A stretch of 64,000 nucleotides of DNA, taken from Oligoflexus sp. GTDB taxonomy: Bacteria > Bdellovibrionota_B > Oligoflexia > Oligoflexales > Oligoflexaceae. Of the stretch, positions 1-7,801 are shown one piece after another. The notes below the pieces were generated by a model. It was given only the letters and a program-made list of their open reading frames with translations. It had not been told where the DNA came from and did not search any database. Made by a program: the position numbers and the translations under genes. The stretch is from positions 124,001 to 188,000 of the forward strand of contig JACMOC010000061.1 of the NCBI GenBank assembly GCA_014378195.1, read 5' to 3'. How positions within the stretch are numbered: position 1 is the first letter of the stretch; every line of letters starts with the position of its first letter.

Positions 1-2
1 AT

Positions 3-1049
3 GCCGGCGCTCAGACGCGCGCGTGGCGAACAATCGTCAGGCTGCGGATACGGGCCCTGCGTATTTACAGTGGGCAGCATAATTATCTCTGGATCGATGA
101 CAAAAGTGAGGAAGTCGAACTCGAAACCTATCTCCACCGAAGAGGCTTCCTCAAACGTCGCGTCTGGTCTGCGCTTTATCTCAACACCAGGCCAAAATCC
201 TTGTTCAAGATTCAGCGGCAGGCCGGTGCGATGATGGCAGCCGGTATCGCTGGGCTATGGGCCGCGGTCGCCAACCTGCTTCTCGCTGTTACAGGGTTTT
301 ATTCCAGCAAAAACGCAGTGCTGAGCGCATCAAGTATCATTGCGCTCACGGCCTTGACGATAGCCTATATTCTTAAGGATAGGATCAAGGAGATTGGCAA
401 AAGCTATTTCAAAGGTGGCCTCTTTCATGAGGTCCCGGATAGTTCGAGCAAAATTGTCTATCGCCCGACAGGTGAGACATCCAAAGCTTTGGAAATCGGT
501 TTTCACGAAGAGAAAGCCGAGTTTGTCGAGATCGACGATCTGCCTAAAAATATCCGTTCCCTCATGGAGCAGATGGCGCCTGAACGATTGAATGCCGAGG
601 CTCTGACGATCATACATTATCGCAAACGCATCGGACTCGACGGCGAAAAGATACAGGTGTTAAAAAGGAAGATTCGGGCGCTTTATACATTTTTCCGCTT
701 GAATGTGTCCGGATTCCTGACGCCGCTCGATCTGCCATTTGAAGAACTTGCGGTCTCGACGAGCCGCCTTCACGCAACAGTCCGACAGGTTCCCAAAGTC
801 TATTATCTTGACTTGGTCCTGCACATCACGACAAGTGTTGAAGGCGATAAAAAAAACGAGTTTGAATACTATCGCATGGTACTCGACAAACGCGGTATCA
901 AACGCATCACAAAGCTGCCTTTGCCGGTAGAGTTTGGGGGCGCAGCTCACCCCTCACAACCAAAAGGTCGGGACGTCTCACGAGACGAAGAGCCGGGCGT
1001 GACGCCCGAACTCGATGATGAAAGAGAAGTGTTGAATTCTATCGTTTAA
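3..1049 (+). CDS. Hypothetical membrane protein, 5' end outside the window
   Basis: The frame is open from the first bases of the window, so the true start lies upstream and 348 residues of the C-terminal part are visible. A TTG at 201 lies in the same frame, but the reading frame continues upstream of it with ordinary-looking protein, so I do not use it as the start. Two hydrophobic segments lie just after the segment containing QRQAGAMMAAG (about residues 77-120 of the visible part), followed by a soluble C-terminal domain rich in charged residues. It faces the copZ-like gene convergently, two bases apart. I do not recognise the family and assign no function. Confidence 0.6.
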   Translation, partial: AGAQTRAWRTIVRLRIRALRIYSGQHNYLWIDDKSEEVELETYLHRRGFLKRRVWSALYLNTRPKSLFKIQRQAGAMMAAGIAGLWAAVANLLLAVTGFYSSKNAVLSASSIIALTALTIAYILKDRIKEIGKSYFKGGLFHEVPDSSSKIVYRPTGETSKALEIGFHEEKAEFVEIDDLPKNIRSLMEQMAPERLNAEALTIIHYRKRIGLDGEKIQVLKRKIRALYTFFRLNVSGFLTPLDLPFEELAVSTSRLHATVRQVPKVYYLDLVLHITTSVEGDKKNEFEYYRMVLDKRGIKRITKLPLPVEFGGAAHPSQPKGRDVSRDEEPGVTPELDDEREVLNSIV

Positions 1050-1051
1050 GC

Positions 1052-1267
1052 TCATGTCCCGGCGGAATGAACAGCGTCGGTCACGTCAAAGCCCGTATCC
1101 GTAATGGCTGTCGTGATCGATTCTTCAGCCGCACGTGTCTGAACATTGACGATGCCCTGTTTTAGGTCGATGTGAACGCCGGCCTGGGCATCAACCGTGT
1201 GTATGGCATTGGTGATGGTCTGTATGCAGTGATCGCAGCTCATACCGTCGACTTTAAGGGTAATCAT
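1052..1267 (-). CDS. copZ: Heavy-metal-associated (HMA) domain copper chaperone, CopZ-like
   Basis: This 71-residue protein is a single HMA ferredoxin-like domain. The metal site is GMSCDHC with Cys11 and Cys14, which in this family binds Cu(I) and hands it to a P-type ATPase. The start ATG is preceded by AAGGAT. No copper ATPase or CueR-like regulator is visible nearby, so the partner lies elsewhere. The CxxC motif with Met before the first Cys (MSCDHC) favours copper over zinc or mercury. The symbol is by family resemblance only. Confidence 0.85.
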   Translation of the reverse strand: MITLKVDGMSCDHCIQTITNAIHTVDAQAGVHIDLKQGIVNVQTRAAEESITTAITDTGFDVTDAVHSAGT

Positions 1268-1364
1268 AAGTATCCTTTTTTGGCGAGTCTCGAGGGAAAG
1301 ACCCTTCTTCTTTTCTCCTCCTCGGCTCGGTTTTTGTCAATCTTTGCTCAAGGGACTTAAGCCT

Positions 1365-1874
1365 ATGATCACACCCATCGCATTTTTCTTGGCCGCCACA
1401 GCCGCAGTTCCGTCACCAGCGGTTGTACCAGATCAAAACATCCATAAACCCGTTCTTGCGAGTATCGAGGCGTATGATCCTGCTCCGTTGCTTCAGACCA
1501 TTAATGGTGAAACACCGCTCGCAAACAGCCCCTCGCTCTTTTTCCCAGCCGATGCCTTTGATCAGGTTAAAGGCATTAAAGACCCAGGCGCTTACCACAA
1601 ACAACTCTTGAAGTGGTTTGCCTCTGATCTGGAGCGAGAAAAAACCCGCCTCGGAAAAGGTGCGCCCTGGACGGTTGATACTTTCAAACTGGGATTCTGT
1701 AAGTGGAAGGAAAAGGGTACAGAAGCTAACGCGTTACCGTATTGGTCCTGTTATAAAAGCAAACTAAAGCTCAAAAATGCCAAGGGAGAAAACGATACGC
1801 TCGATATACGTGTGCTCATCAATTGGGGGACGACATGGTATATAACCCACCTTGGGGCGCTACCCAAGGCCTAG
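1365..1874 (+). CDS. Secreted hypothetical protein
   Basis: A 169-residue protein with an N-terminal hydrophobic signal sequence (ITPIAFFLAATAAVPSPA). I choose the ATG at 1365, which has AAGGGA about ten bases upstream, rather than the in-frame TTG at 1344. The mature part has two cysteines in an FCKWKE...WSCYKSK arrangement that could form a disulfide, and ends in a beta-rich WGTTWYITHLG segment. Its stop overlaps the stop of the convergent receiver gene by three bases. No family recognised. Confidence 0.6.
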   Translation: MITPIAFFLAATAAVPSPAVVPDQNIHKPVLASIEAYDPAPLLQTINGETPLANSPSLFFPADAFDQVKGIKDPGAYHKQLLKWFASDLEREKTRLGKGAPWTVDTFKLGFCKWKEKGTEANALPYWSCYKSKLKLKNAKGENDTLDIRVLINWGTTWYITHLGALPKA

Positions 1875-2254
1875 GGAATCGCTGAGTCTTTGATTTTGGC
1901 CAGGAGCTCGGTGAAATCCACCGGCTTCAGGCACAACTGATCAAATCCATAATCTTTGTAATCAAAGGTGTCGACCACACAGGCCGTGACGGCGATGATA
2001 GGAATATCTTTAAACTCATTCTTCAGGATGCGTGTCGGCTCAATGCTGTTCATGTTGGGCATGTTTATATCCATCAAAACGAGGCAAGGTCTCTGTTCAT
2101 CCCTTGGCCCGCGGATCTTCTGCACCGCATCCTCGCCATCGCAGGCATCAATGATTTGATAGCCTTCTCGTTTGAGTCTGCGGGCCAGGATCAGCTTATT
2201 ACCTTCCTCGTCGTCGGCTACGAGAAGTGTTGCAATCGCTGGGGTATGGGACAT
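1871..2254 (-). CDS. Single-domain response regulator receiver
   Basis: A 127-residue CheY-like protein consisting only of a receiver domain. The acidic pair D14-D15, the phosphoacceptor D62 (VLMDINMP), the switch residue T90 (AVTA) and the conserved K110-P111 are all present, so phosphotransfer should be possible. There is no output domain and no kinase in the window, so it probably acts by protein interaction. ATG start with AGAGG seven bases upstream. One difference from a typical receiver is that the residue after the NMP loop reads NMNSIE rather than a MDG-type motif. Confidence 0.85.
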   Translation of the reverse strand: MSHTPAIATLLVADDEEGNKLILARRLKREGYQIIDACDGEDAVQKIRGPRDEQRPCLVLMDINMPNMNSIEPTRILKNEFKDIPIIAVTACVVDTFDYKDYGFDQLCLKPVDFTELLAKIKDSAIP

Positions 2255-2362
2255 AGGACACCTCTCGAGCAGGGGACATCTTCACCATACTCTGAGGCAA
2301 GTGGCCGTGACGTTTCAAGCGCGAAATTATTCATAGGATGGATAAGTTCGCGTTATTTTCGT

Positions 2363-4084
2363 TTAAAGGGAGGTAGAGTGGCTTTTGCGGACGGATTCAA
2401 AACTCTCGTCGCCATCGCCACTTTCGAGCGCTAATTCGCCCGATAACAGGCGTCGCGCGATGTCGCGTTGCTCATTTAAAATCTCCACAAGGTGAGATTC
2501 CTTCGTGAGGGGATTGGCTAGGACAACACGAAACACGTTGATGAGCTGACCTTGGTAGCGAGAGGGCTCGAGGGCAGTTCGTGAAACAAAACTCGCTCCT
2601 TTATCACGCTGTTCCTTTTGGATCGTGATCGTCAGGCGATTGATGTGACTGTTGATATTCTGCAAATCCTCGTTGGCACACGAATGCATGTACTTTCGGA
2701 CGTCAGGTGGAACGTACCGGTATGTAAGCAGATTGAGTTCGGGCTCGCTGATCAATTCAAAATCGTCAGTCGACTTAATCAATTCCGCAAAACGTTTGGC
2801 TTTTTCGATGCCCATATCGATCAGCATTTCATAGCCCGTACGACCGATGATACGGAGGCCCGAATGCACAAGCATTGCCATACCCGGACGCGAGCCCTCA
2901 AGAGTCATCCGGCCCAAATCGCGCGAGCCTTTACGGATAATATACTCGGCGTAATGAGCGACGAGCGAGAGGGACCTGTGATCTTTAAAAAGAGCCATGC
3001 CTGCACCCATGGGCACGTACAGCTGTTTGTGAGCATCGAAGGTCACTGAGTCGGCACGCTCTATCCCCTTGAGGAGATGAGCGTATTTGTGTGAGAAAAG
3101 CGTCGGGCCACCCCAGGCTGCGTCCACATGAAGATGAATCTGCTCCGTCTCACAGATGTCGGCGAGAGCGTCGATCGGATCAACGCTGCCTGTCTCCGTA
3201 GTGCCGGCGATCCCAACGACGGCAGCGATGGCAATGCCATTGGCCTTGAGCTCCGCGATCTTCTCAAGAAGTTTGGGGATCTGAATTTTGTTGTCATCGT
3301 CGGTAGGAATGGAAATAAGATTTTTTTTGCCGATTCCAAGCAGATTGGCCGCTTTTTTCAGCGAATAATGACCCCTTTTGGAAACGAGGATAACAACGCC
3401 TTTTTTATCGTAGTACTGAAGAGCAGCAAACAGACCCTCTTCGCCAATACCGGCAAAATTCTCGGTTGGCGGGAAGACGCGATTCAGGGCGACCCAAAGG
3501 GATGTGATATTGGCGATCGTTCCATCCGAGCAGAAAGCGCCTAAAGCGCTGCTCGCGTTTTGAATATGGGCTTTATAAAAGCTATCGTCCTGATTGTAGA
3601 TCAAGCGGTGCAGCATGCCGAGAACCTGGCGTTCCAGAGGCGTAAAGGCCTTTGATGTCTCGATTTTTACGAGGTTCTGGTTTAGTGCTATCATCATCTT
3701 GGAAAGAGGGAGCATGAAGTAGGGAAGGGCCGACGTCATGTGACCTATAAAGCGGGGTGAAGCGGTGTGAACCGATTCAGCTACAACTTCCTTTAAGAGA
3801 TATTCCGCCTGCTCGGAAACAAAGACCGGCTGTTCCGGGATCTTCGATTCTAAAAAATGCTGTTCAAGCTCTTGGGGCGATATCCCTGAGGACACGACAT
3901 GTTCTTTAAGAAAGTCCATGAGATTGCTGGAAATCTGTGCCTCGATGCGACCGAGGGTGCTCTCTTCACTTTCAGGTACCGTAAAGATCTTATAGAGAGT
4001 TTCGGCATTGGCATCCGCGCTCGTGGTTTCGCGAACGATGTCATTCTTCACAGATTTTTTTTTGGCTTTGTTTCCGGTCTGCAC
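2363..4084 (-). CDS. panP: PLP-dependent decarboxylase, probable aspartate 1-decarboxylase PanP
   Basis: A 573-residue fold-type I PLP enzyme of the glutamate/aspartate decarboxylase group. The PLP lysine is K353 in FDAHKQLY, and D321 in HVDAAWGG is the residue expected to contact the pyridine nitrogen. The N-terminal YKIFTVPE block and the RFIGHMTSALPYF block resemble the PanP family, which decarboxylates L-aspartate to beta-alanine for pantothenate and CoA. A general glutamate decarboxylase is the alternative. The start is GTG. A type III pantothenate kinase later in the window belongs to the same pathway. About 38 N-terminal residues before the conserved region look disordered and Lys/Ala rich. 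Confidence 0.75.
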   Translation of the reverse strand: MQTGNKAKKKSVKNDIVRETTSADANAETLYKIFTVPESEESTLGRIEAQISSNLMDFLKEHVVSSGISPQELEQHFLESKIPEQPVFVSEQAEYLLKEVVAESVHTASPRFIGHMTSALPYFMLPLSKMMIALNQNLVKIETSKAFTPLERQVLGMLHRLIYNQDDSFYKAHIQNASSALGAFCSDGTIANITSLWVALNRVFPPTENFAGIGEEGLFAALQYYDKKGVVILVSKRGHYSLKKAANLLGIGKKNLISIPTDDDNKIQIPKLLEKIAELKANGIAIAAVVGIAGTTETGSVDPIDALADICETEQIHLHVDAAWGGPTLFSHKYAHLLKGIERADSVTFDAHKQLYVPMGAGMALFKDHRSLSLVAHYAEYIIRKGSRDLGRMTLEGSRPGMAMLVHSGLRIIGRTGYEMLIDMGIEKAKRFAELIKSTDDFELISEPELNLLTYRYVPPDVRKYMHSCANEDLQNINSHINRLTITIQKEQRDKGASFVSRTALEPSRYQGQLINVFRVVLANPLTKESHLVEILNEQRDIARRLLSGELALESGDGDESFESVRKSHSTSL

Positions 4085-4223
4085 AACAATCCCAACCCGT
4101 TAAATTGGCTGAAAAAAGGACTTTAAGGATTAGCAGTTTCACCAGCTCATGACAATCATTAGAAGTATGCTGCCTGATCATTATGGCTTGCGTCTTACGA
4201 CGTGGCAAGTGACGTTAGAGTTC

Positions 4224-4631
4224 TTAATGAACGGAGCCACTGGCGCGGTATCCAGCACCCTTGAGTTCGGAGAGCAAATCCTCGAGTTCTTCATCCACAC
4301 GTTTGAATCCAAACTGCAGCTGCATGCTATGAGGCTGTAGGTGACGCTCCATGATCTCGGCAGTCGCGACAACATAGATCGTGTCACTTTCATTGCTCAA
4401 CTGAAGATTGACCGTTTCCCCTATGGGAAAAAGCTCAATGAGATCAGAACTTGCAAAGATAAAGTCGTGTTCGAGGTAGTCGAGTTCGGCGATGAGCTCC
4501 CGATGGGATATTTTGCGTGCACGTGCGCGTACGAGCAGGCGAAATGGCAATGCAGGCAGGAGGACATGCACGTGGCCTTCAAAGTGAAGCCACGACTCTT
4601 TGCCCGATGTGCTGAGACCACCTACGTCCAT
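4224..4631 (-). CDS. Small hypothetical protein, possibly PilZ-like
   Basis: A 135-residue soluble protein with an ATG start preceded by AGGAG at good spacing. The middle and C-terminal parts have a beta-barrel-like pattern (GETVNLQLSN, VVATAEIMER, MQLQFGFKRV) followed by a short helix (EELEDLLSELK), reminiscent of PilZ domains. An RARARK run precedes it, but a clean RxxxR plus D/NxSxxG c-di-GMP pair is not visible, so binding of c-di-GMP is not supported. It lies between the VTT-lipase fusion and panP on the same strand. Confidence 0.5.
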   Translation of the reverse strand: MDVGGLSTSGKESWLHFEGHVHVLLPALPFRLLVRARARKISHRELIAELDYLEHDFIFASSDLIELFPIGETVNLQLSNESDTIYVVATAEIMERHLQPHSMQLQFGFKRVDEELEDLLSELKGAGYRASGSVH

Positions 4632-4667
4632 GAAAGCTCCTGAGATCGACGAGCCTTAGAATGTAGC

Positions 4668-6143
4668 TCAGCCTACCGACTTTTGCGAATCGATTTCTGA
4701 ATCTTTAAGAAGGGAGGGTGCGGAGGAACGCGGGGCTCTTTTTTCAACTATGTCCGTAACATCCTGTAGCGGTTCTTCTTTAAGAAGATTTGCGATCGTT
4801 GCAGCTACGTCACGACGAGCTAAAAACTGAAAGTGAGAGAGATGGTGCATCGGAATGCCATCGACTTTCCCTGGAAAGCTGAAAACGCCCGCCTGATCAA
4901 CTGCAACTTTGTCTTCACGCGAATAAAGACAATGGATCTGTAAATTGTCCGGCACCTCACTTTCGTGAAGTTGTTTCAGAAACGAACACCCTGGACGCAT
5001 TTGCCAAACGTCTTTCCAGAAAAACCCAAGAGGCGTGAAAATAGCGAGGTAAGTAAGCCAAGTACCCTTAAAGGGTGTCCCCATCGTGATGATTTTATCG
5101 CAATATTTGGATCCTCCAAGGCGCAGGAGCCACCACAAGGCAACCAGGCCACCTTTCGAATGCGCGACCACGTGCACTTTTTTAAAACCATAGCGTTTCA
5201 TCTGACGTTGAATTTTGCGGTCGATAAACTCTGCGGTTTCAGGAATTCCGCGCGTGAAAAACACTCCTAGAGAGCCCCCGAGGTTAAAACTCATCACATC
5301 GTAGCCTTCGTGAGTCAGTAGCTTTTCCATGACAGCCAGGGTTTTGCGTGACGAGAAAAATCCATACAGTAAAACTATGGGGATCTTGTCGGCTGAATAC
5401 ACTGCATTCCGTGTGATGTCGTTGTTTACCCGCGCTTCGTAAACGAGCTCGTAATAGACTTTTTTGGTCGCTATCCAAAGCCCCGAACCTTTTTTTCGCA
5501 TCATGAATTCGTAGGCTATGAGAGGCAACGTCGTGAGCGCCGCGGCGATGCTGAGGGTTTTGATCCCAACGTATACCAGACCGTTTCCAGCGCCGGCACC
5601 TAGGCTTGCAAAGATATAAACTTCGGGAATGCAGCCGAGGAAACTAAACAAAAACACCTGACGTGCGTGAAAGTCGGCGACTCCGAAAATAAGCGAACAA
5701 ATGTCGAAAGGAAATATGGGAATCCAACGCGAGATAAAGATGAGTTTATAATCCTGAGTCCGAATCAGACGCCAGGTTGAGGGCAGATTTGCGCTGAGCC
5801 AGGGACGCACAACTTTTTTGCCGATGAGATGGCCAGGGAAATAAAGCAGCATCGACGAAAGCGCGGCACCGAGAGCTGTGAGGAGTGTTCCGAGCCATAG
5901 ACCAAAACTGTCACCCGCGATATAGGCTGCTTGTCCCAAGGGTGAAAAGAAGAGGGGGCGAATGATCGAGAGGAGTAGAAAACCCAACATACTTGCCGGG
6001 CTATCACTTTTGAAACAAGTCTTCATCGTCTCATCACAGACGACATGCCAGAAGATAAGGCCAAGGCCCAATATTCCTACGATTAGCAGGGCTTCAATGA
6101 GCAAGGCTATGCGGAACTGTCTAGACAACGTGATGGTCCTCAA
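4668..6143 (-). CDS. VTT/DedA-family membrane domain fused to an alpha/beta hydrolase (lipase-like)
   Basis: A 491-residue two-part protein. Residues 1-215 hold an N-terminal membrane helix and a VTT/DedA (TVP38/TMEM64) module with several hydrophobic segments, a PLGQAAYIAG re-entrant-like stretch, and the downstream FISRWIPIFPFD and LGCIPEVYIFASLGA blocks typical of that family. Residues about 253-455 form an alpha/beta hydrolase with nucleophile S329 in AHSKGG, probable acid D411 (SREDKVA) and a candidate His at 434 or 437. Bacterial DedA proteins and eukaryotic VTT proteins move lipids across membranes, and the hydrolase part looks like a triacylglycerol/phospholipid lipase. A coupled lipid-handling role is inference. 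The frame is continuous with no sign of a frameshift joining two genes. Confidence 0.75.
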   Translation of the reverse strand: MRTITLSRQFRIALLIEALLIVGILGLGLIFWHVVCDETMKTCFKSDSPASMLGFLLLSIIRPLFFSPLGQAAYIAGDSFGLWLGTLLTALGAALSSMLLYFPGHLIGKKVVRPWLSANLPSTWRLIRTQDYKLIFISRWIPIFPFDICSLIFGVADFHARQVFLFSFLGCIPEVYIFASLGAGAGNGLVYVGIKTLSIAAALTTLPLIAYEFMMRKKGSGLWIATKKVYYELVYEARVNNDITRNAVYSADKIPIVLLYGFFSSRKTLAVMEKLLTHEGYDVMSFNLGGSLGVFFTRGIPETAEFIDRKIQRQMKRYGFKKVHVVAHSKGGLVALWWLLRLGGSKYCDKIITMGTPFKGTWLTYLAIFTPLGFFWKDVWQMRPGCSFLKQLHESEVPDNLQIHCLYSREDKVAVDQAGVFSFPGKVDGIPMHHLSHFQFLARRDVAATIANLLKEEPLQDVTDIVEKRAPRSSAPSLLKDSEIDSQKSVG

Positions 6144-6254
6144 GCCTTCGCCATAACCACCCGATGAGTAGGGCTGGCGATTGGCGAGTGCTTCGTCTAA
6201 AAGTCGATGGGCGGTCTTCGTTATTATCGTATCGCGGCTGAAAGGGGCATAGTA

Positions 6255-6923
6255 GTGGGGCGGGTCAGCAAATATTTCCTCGCATTGTGCCTAAGCTTCG
6301 TTTTGCTCGCCGAATCTGCGCTGGCGATCGTTCTGCCAAAGCGTGATCAAGTCCTTAAAAAAGCTAATGATTTGCTGGAACATTGGTCGATCTCCTACGT
6401 CTACGGAGGCGCGACTTTAGGGGATCCCCGAAACTGCGAAGCCTGTAATCAATGTCTCGACCAGAAAAAATCCACGCCTAACACTCGACTGACCGATTGC
6501 CCTGTGTGCACAAGTTGCAGCCTGGATTGTAGTCATTACACATACGAAGTTTTCAAACAGGCCGGACTTGGTGCGACTTATCTTACAACATCATTGATGA
6601 ATACTTTGCCCGCATCGGAGCTTGCAGGGCGCTATAACCTTCTCGATATCGGGCCTGTCCTCGCACGGGCCATGCCCGGAGATCTTTTGGTTTATGAGGG
6701 TCATGTTGTGCTTTTGGAAAAAAAATATACGGATGGACGTGGCGATGTCATTCATGTGACATCGGGACGGGAGCTCCGTGGCCCAGGAAACGGCATACAA
6801 AGAGAGAGGCGTGCAGAGATCTCCCGTTTTCACGGACCTGTCCTCCGCATTCTTCGGCACCTTGACCTAGCCAAAGAGATGCGTGATCTGGTTCTTCAGC
6901 GTCGGACCGGCTCTGCGAACTGA
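6255..6923 (+). CDS. Secreted NlpC/P60-like cysteine hydrolase with a Cys-rich insert
   Basis: I choose the GTG at 6255 (AAAGGGG eight bases upstream), giving 222 residues that start with a clean signal peptide (KYFLALCLSFVLLAESALA). An in-frame ATG at 6207 would put 16 poorly placed residues before it. The catalytic Cys is probably C92 in LDCSHYTYE, with H150 (EGHVVLL) and H167 (VIHVTSG) completing an NlpC/P60-type triad, so a peptidoglycan amidase or peptidase acting in the periplasm is likely. Just before the catalytic Cys lies an unusual insert with two CxxCxxC clusters (C61, C64, C67 and C82, C85, C88), which could hold disulfides or a metal. Confidence 0.7.
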   Translation: MGRVSKYFLALCLSFVLLAESALAIVLPKRDQVLKKANDLLEHWSISYVYGGATLGDPRNCEACNQCLDQKKSTPNTRLTDCPVCTSCSLDCSHYTYEVFKQAGLGATYLTTSLMNTLPASELAGRYNLLDIGPVLARAMPGDLLVYEGHVVLLEKKYTDGRGDVIHVTSGRELRGPGNGIQRERRAEISRFHGPVLRILRHLDLAKEMRDLVLQRRTGSAN

Positions 6924-7070
6924 AGGAAAGCCGTTCCCTCGCAACGAATAGTTTGTGTGGAGTCTGATTTTCTTTTAATCTAAGCGCGATCCTCAGGGGG
7001 ATAGCTCGAGCGTGAATGTCCTCCCTTTTGGCCTCGCGACTATCTCACGTACTAATGAAGGACAGAGTCT

Positions 7071-7634
7071 ATGTATGCAACGACCGAATTCAAAAAAGGT
7101 TTGAAAATTGAACACAACGGCAAACCTTACGTGATCGTTGAATTCCAACACGTGAATCCGGGCAAAGGCTCGGCGTTTGTTCGTACTCGCTTGAAAAACC
7201 TCGAGACGGCTCAAGTCCTCGAAGTTACTTTCAAAGCTGGCGATAAAGTTCCTGTGCCGGATCTCGAATACAAAGAGATGCAATACCTTTACAACGACGG
7301 CACTAGCTATACATTCATGGATCTTGCGACTTATGAGCAGGAAGTTCTCAAAGAATCTGATATCGAAGATGCCAAAGACTTCATCATCGAAAACAGCATA
7401 GTAAAAGTCACATTCTTCCAAGGCCGCGCCGTAGCCGTCGATATTGAGAACTTTGTGGTCCTTCAGGTCAAGGAAACTCAGCCGAACATCAAAGGTGATA
7501 CATCCGGCGGTGGCGGCAAACCAGCGACTATGGAAACCGGTTTGGTGGTGACCGTGCCTTTCCACATCTCGGAAGGCGACCTGCTCAAGATCGATACACG
7601 GACCTCCGAGTACGTAGAAAAAGTCAAAAAATAA
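7071..7634 (+). CDS. efp: Translation elongation factor P
   Basis: A full-length 187-residue EF-P with the KOW-like N-terminal domain and two OB domains. It relieves ribosomes stalled on polyproline. The tip-loop lysine is K32 in NPGKGSAF, the residue that some bacteria modify with beta-lysine. No EpmA or EpmB gene is visible here, so its modification state is unknown. The segment KGDTSGGGGKPATMETGLVV is the usual joint into the third domain. The gene stands alone and is followed by a strong terminator. The 841-residue neighbour downstream is Pro-rich but does not show long Pro runs. Confidence 0.97.
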   Translation: MYATTEFKKGLKIEHNGKPYVIVEFQHVNPGKGSAFVRTRLKNLETAQVLEVTFKAGDKVPVPDLEYKEMQYLYNDGTSYTFMDLATYEQEVLKESDIEDAKDFIIENSIVKVTFFQGRAVAVDIENFVVLQVKETQPNIKGDTSGGGGKPATMETGLVVTVPFHISEGDLLKIDTRTSEYVEKVKK

Positions 7635-7653
7635 GATAGTTTTTCGTATGATA

Positions 7654-7691
7654 GCTCTGGACTGCCGATTGGGGTATCCGGGGCTTTTTTT
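7654..7691 (+). terminator. Rho-independent terminator of efp
   Basis: An 8-bp stem, GCTCTGGA pairing with TCCGGGGC (two G-U pairs), spans 7654-7661 and 7677-7684. It is followed directly by seven T residues. It lies 20 bases after the efp stop codon. Confidence 0.75.
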
Positions 7692-7801
7692 AGCAATCGA
7701 CAAAGCAGATTTTTCCTCGCATTTCCCCCCTTAAATTGCCTAGCGTACCCCCTGAAATCTGCTTCTGCCCCGTGTTAGTATCTTGTTATGAGGTTACTGG
7801 C

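Noticed and set aside
1..234. 77-residue open frame at the left edge
   Set aside because: The overlapping frame from base 3 continues into the clear gene and is the better candidate.
6993..7703. Long open frame on the minus strand across efp
   Set aside because: It is antisense to the clear EF-P gene and has no family resemblance.
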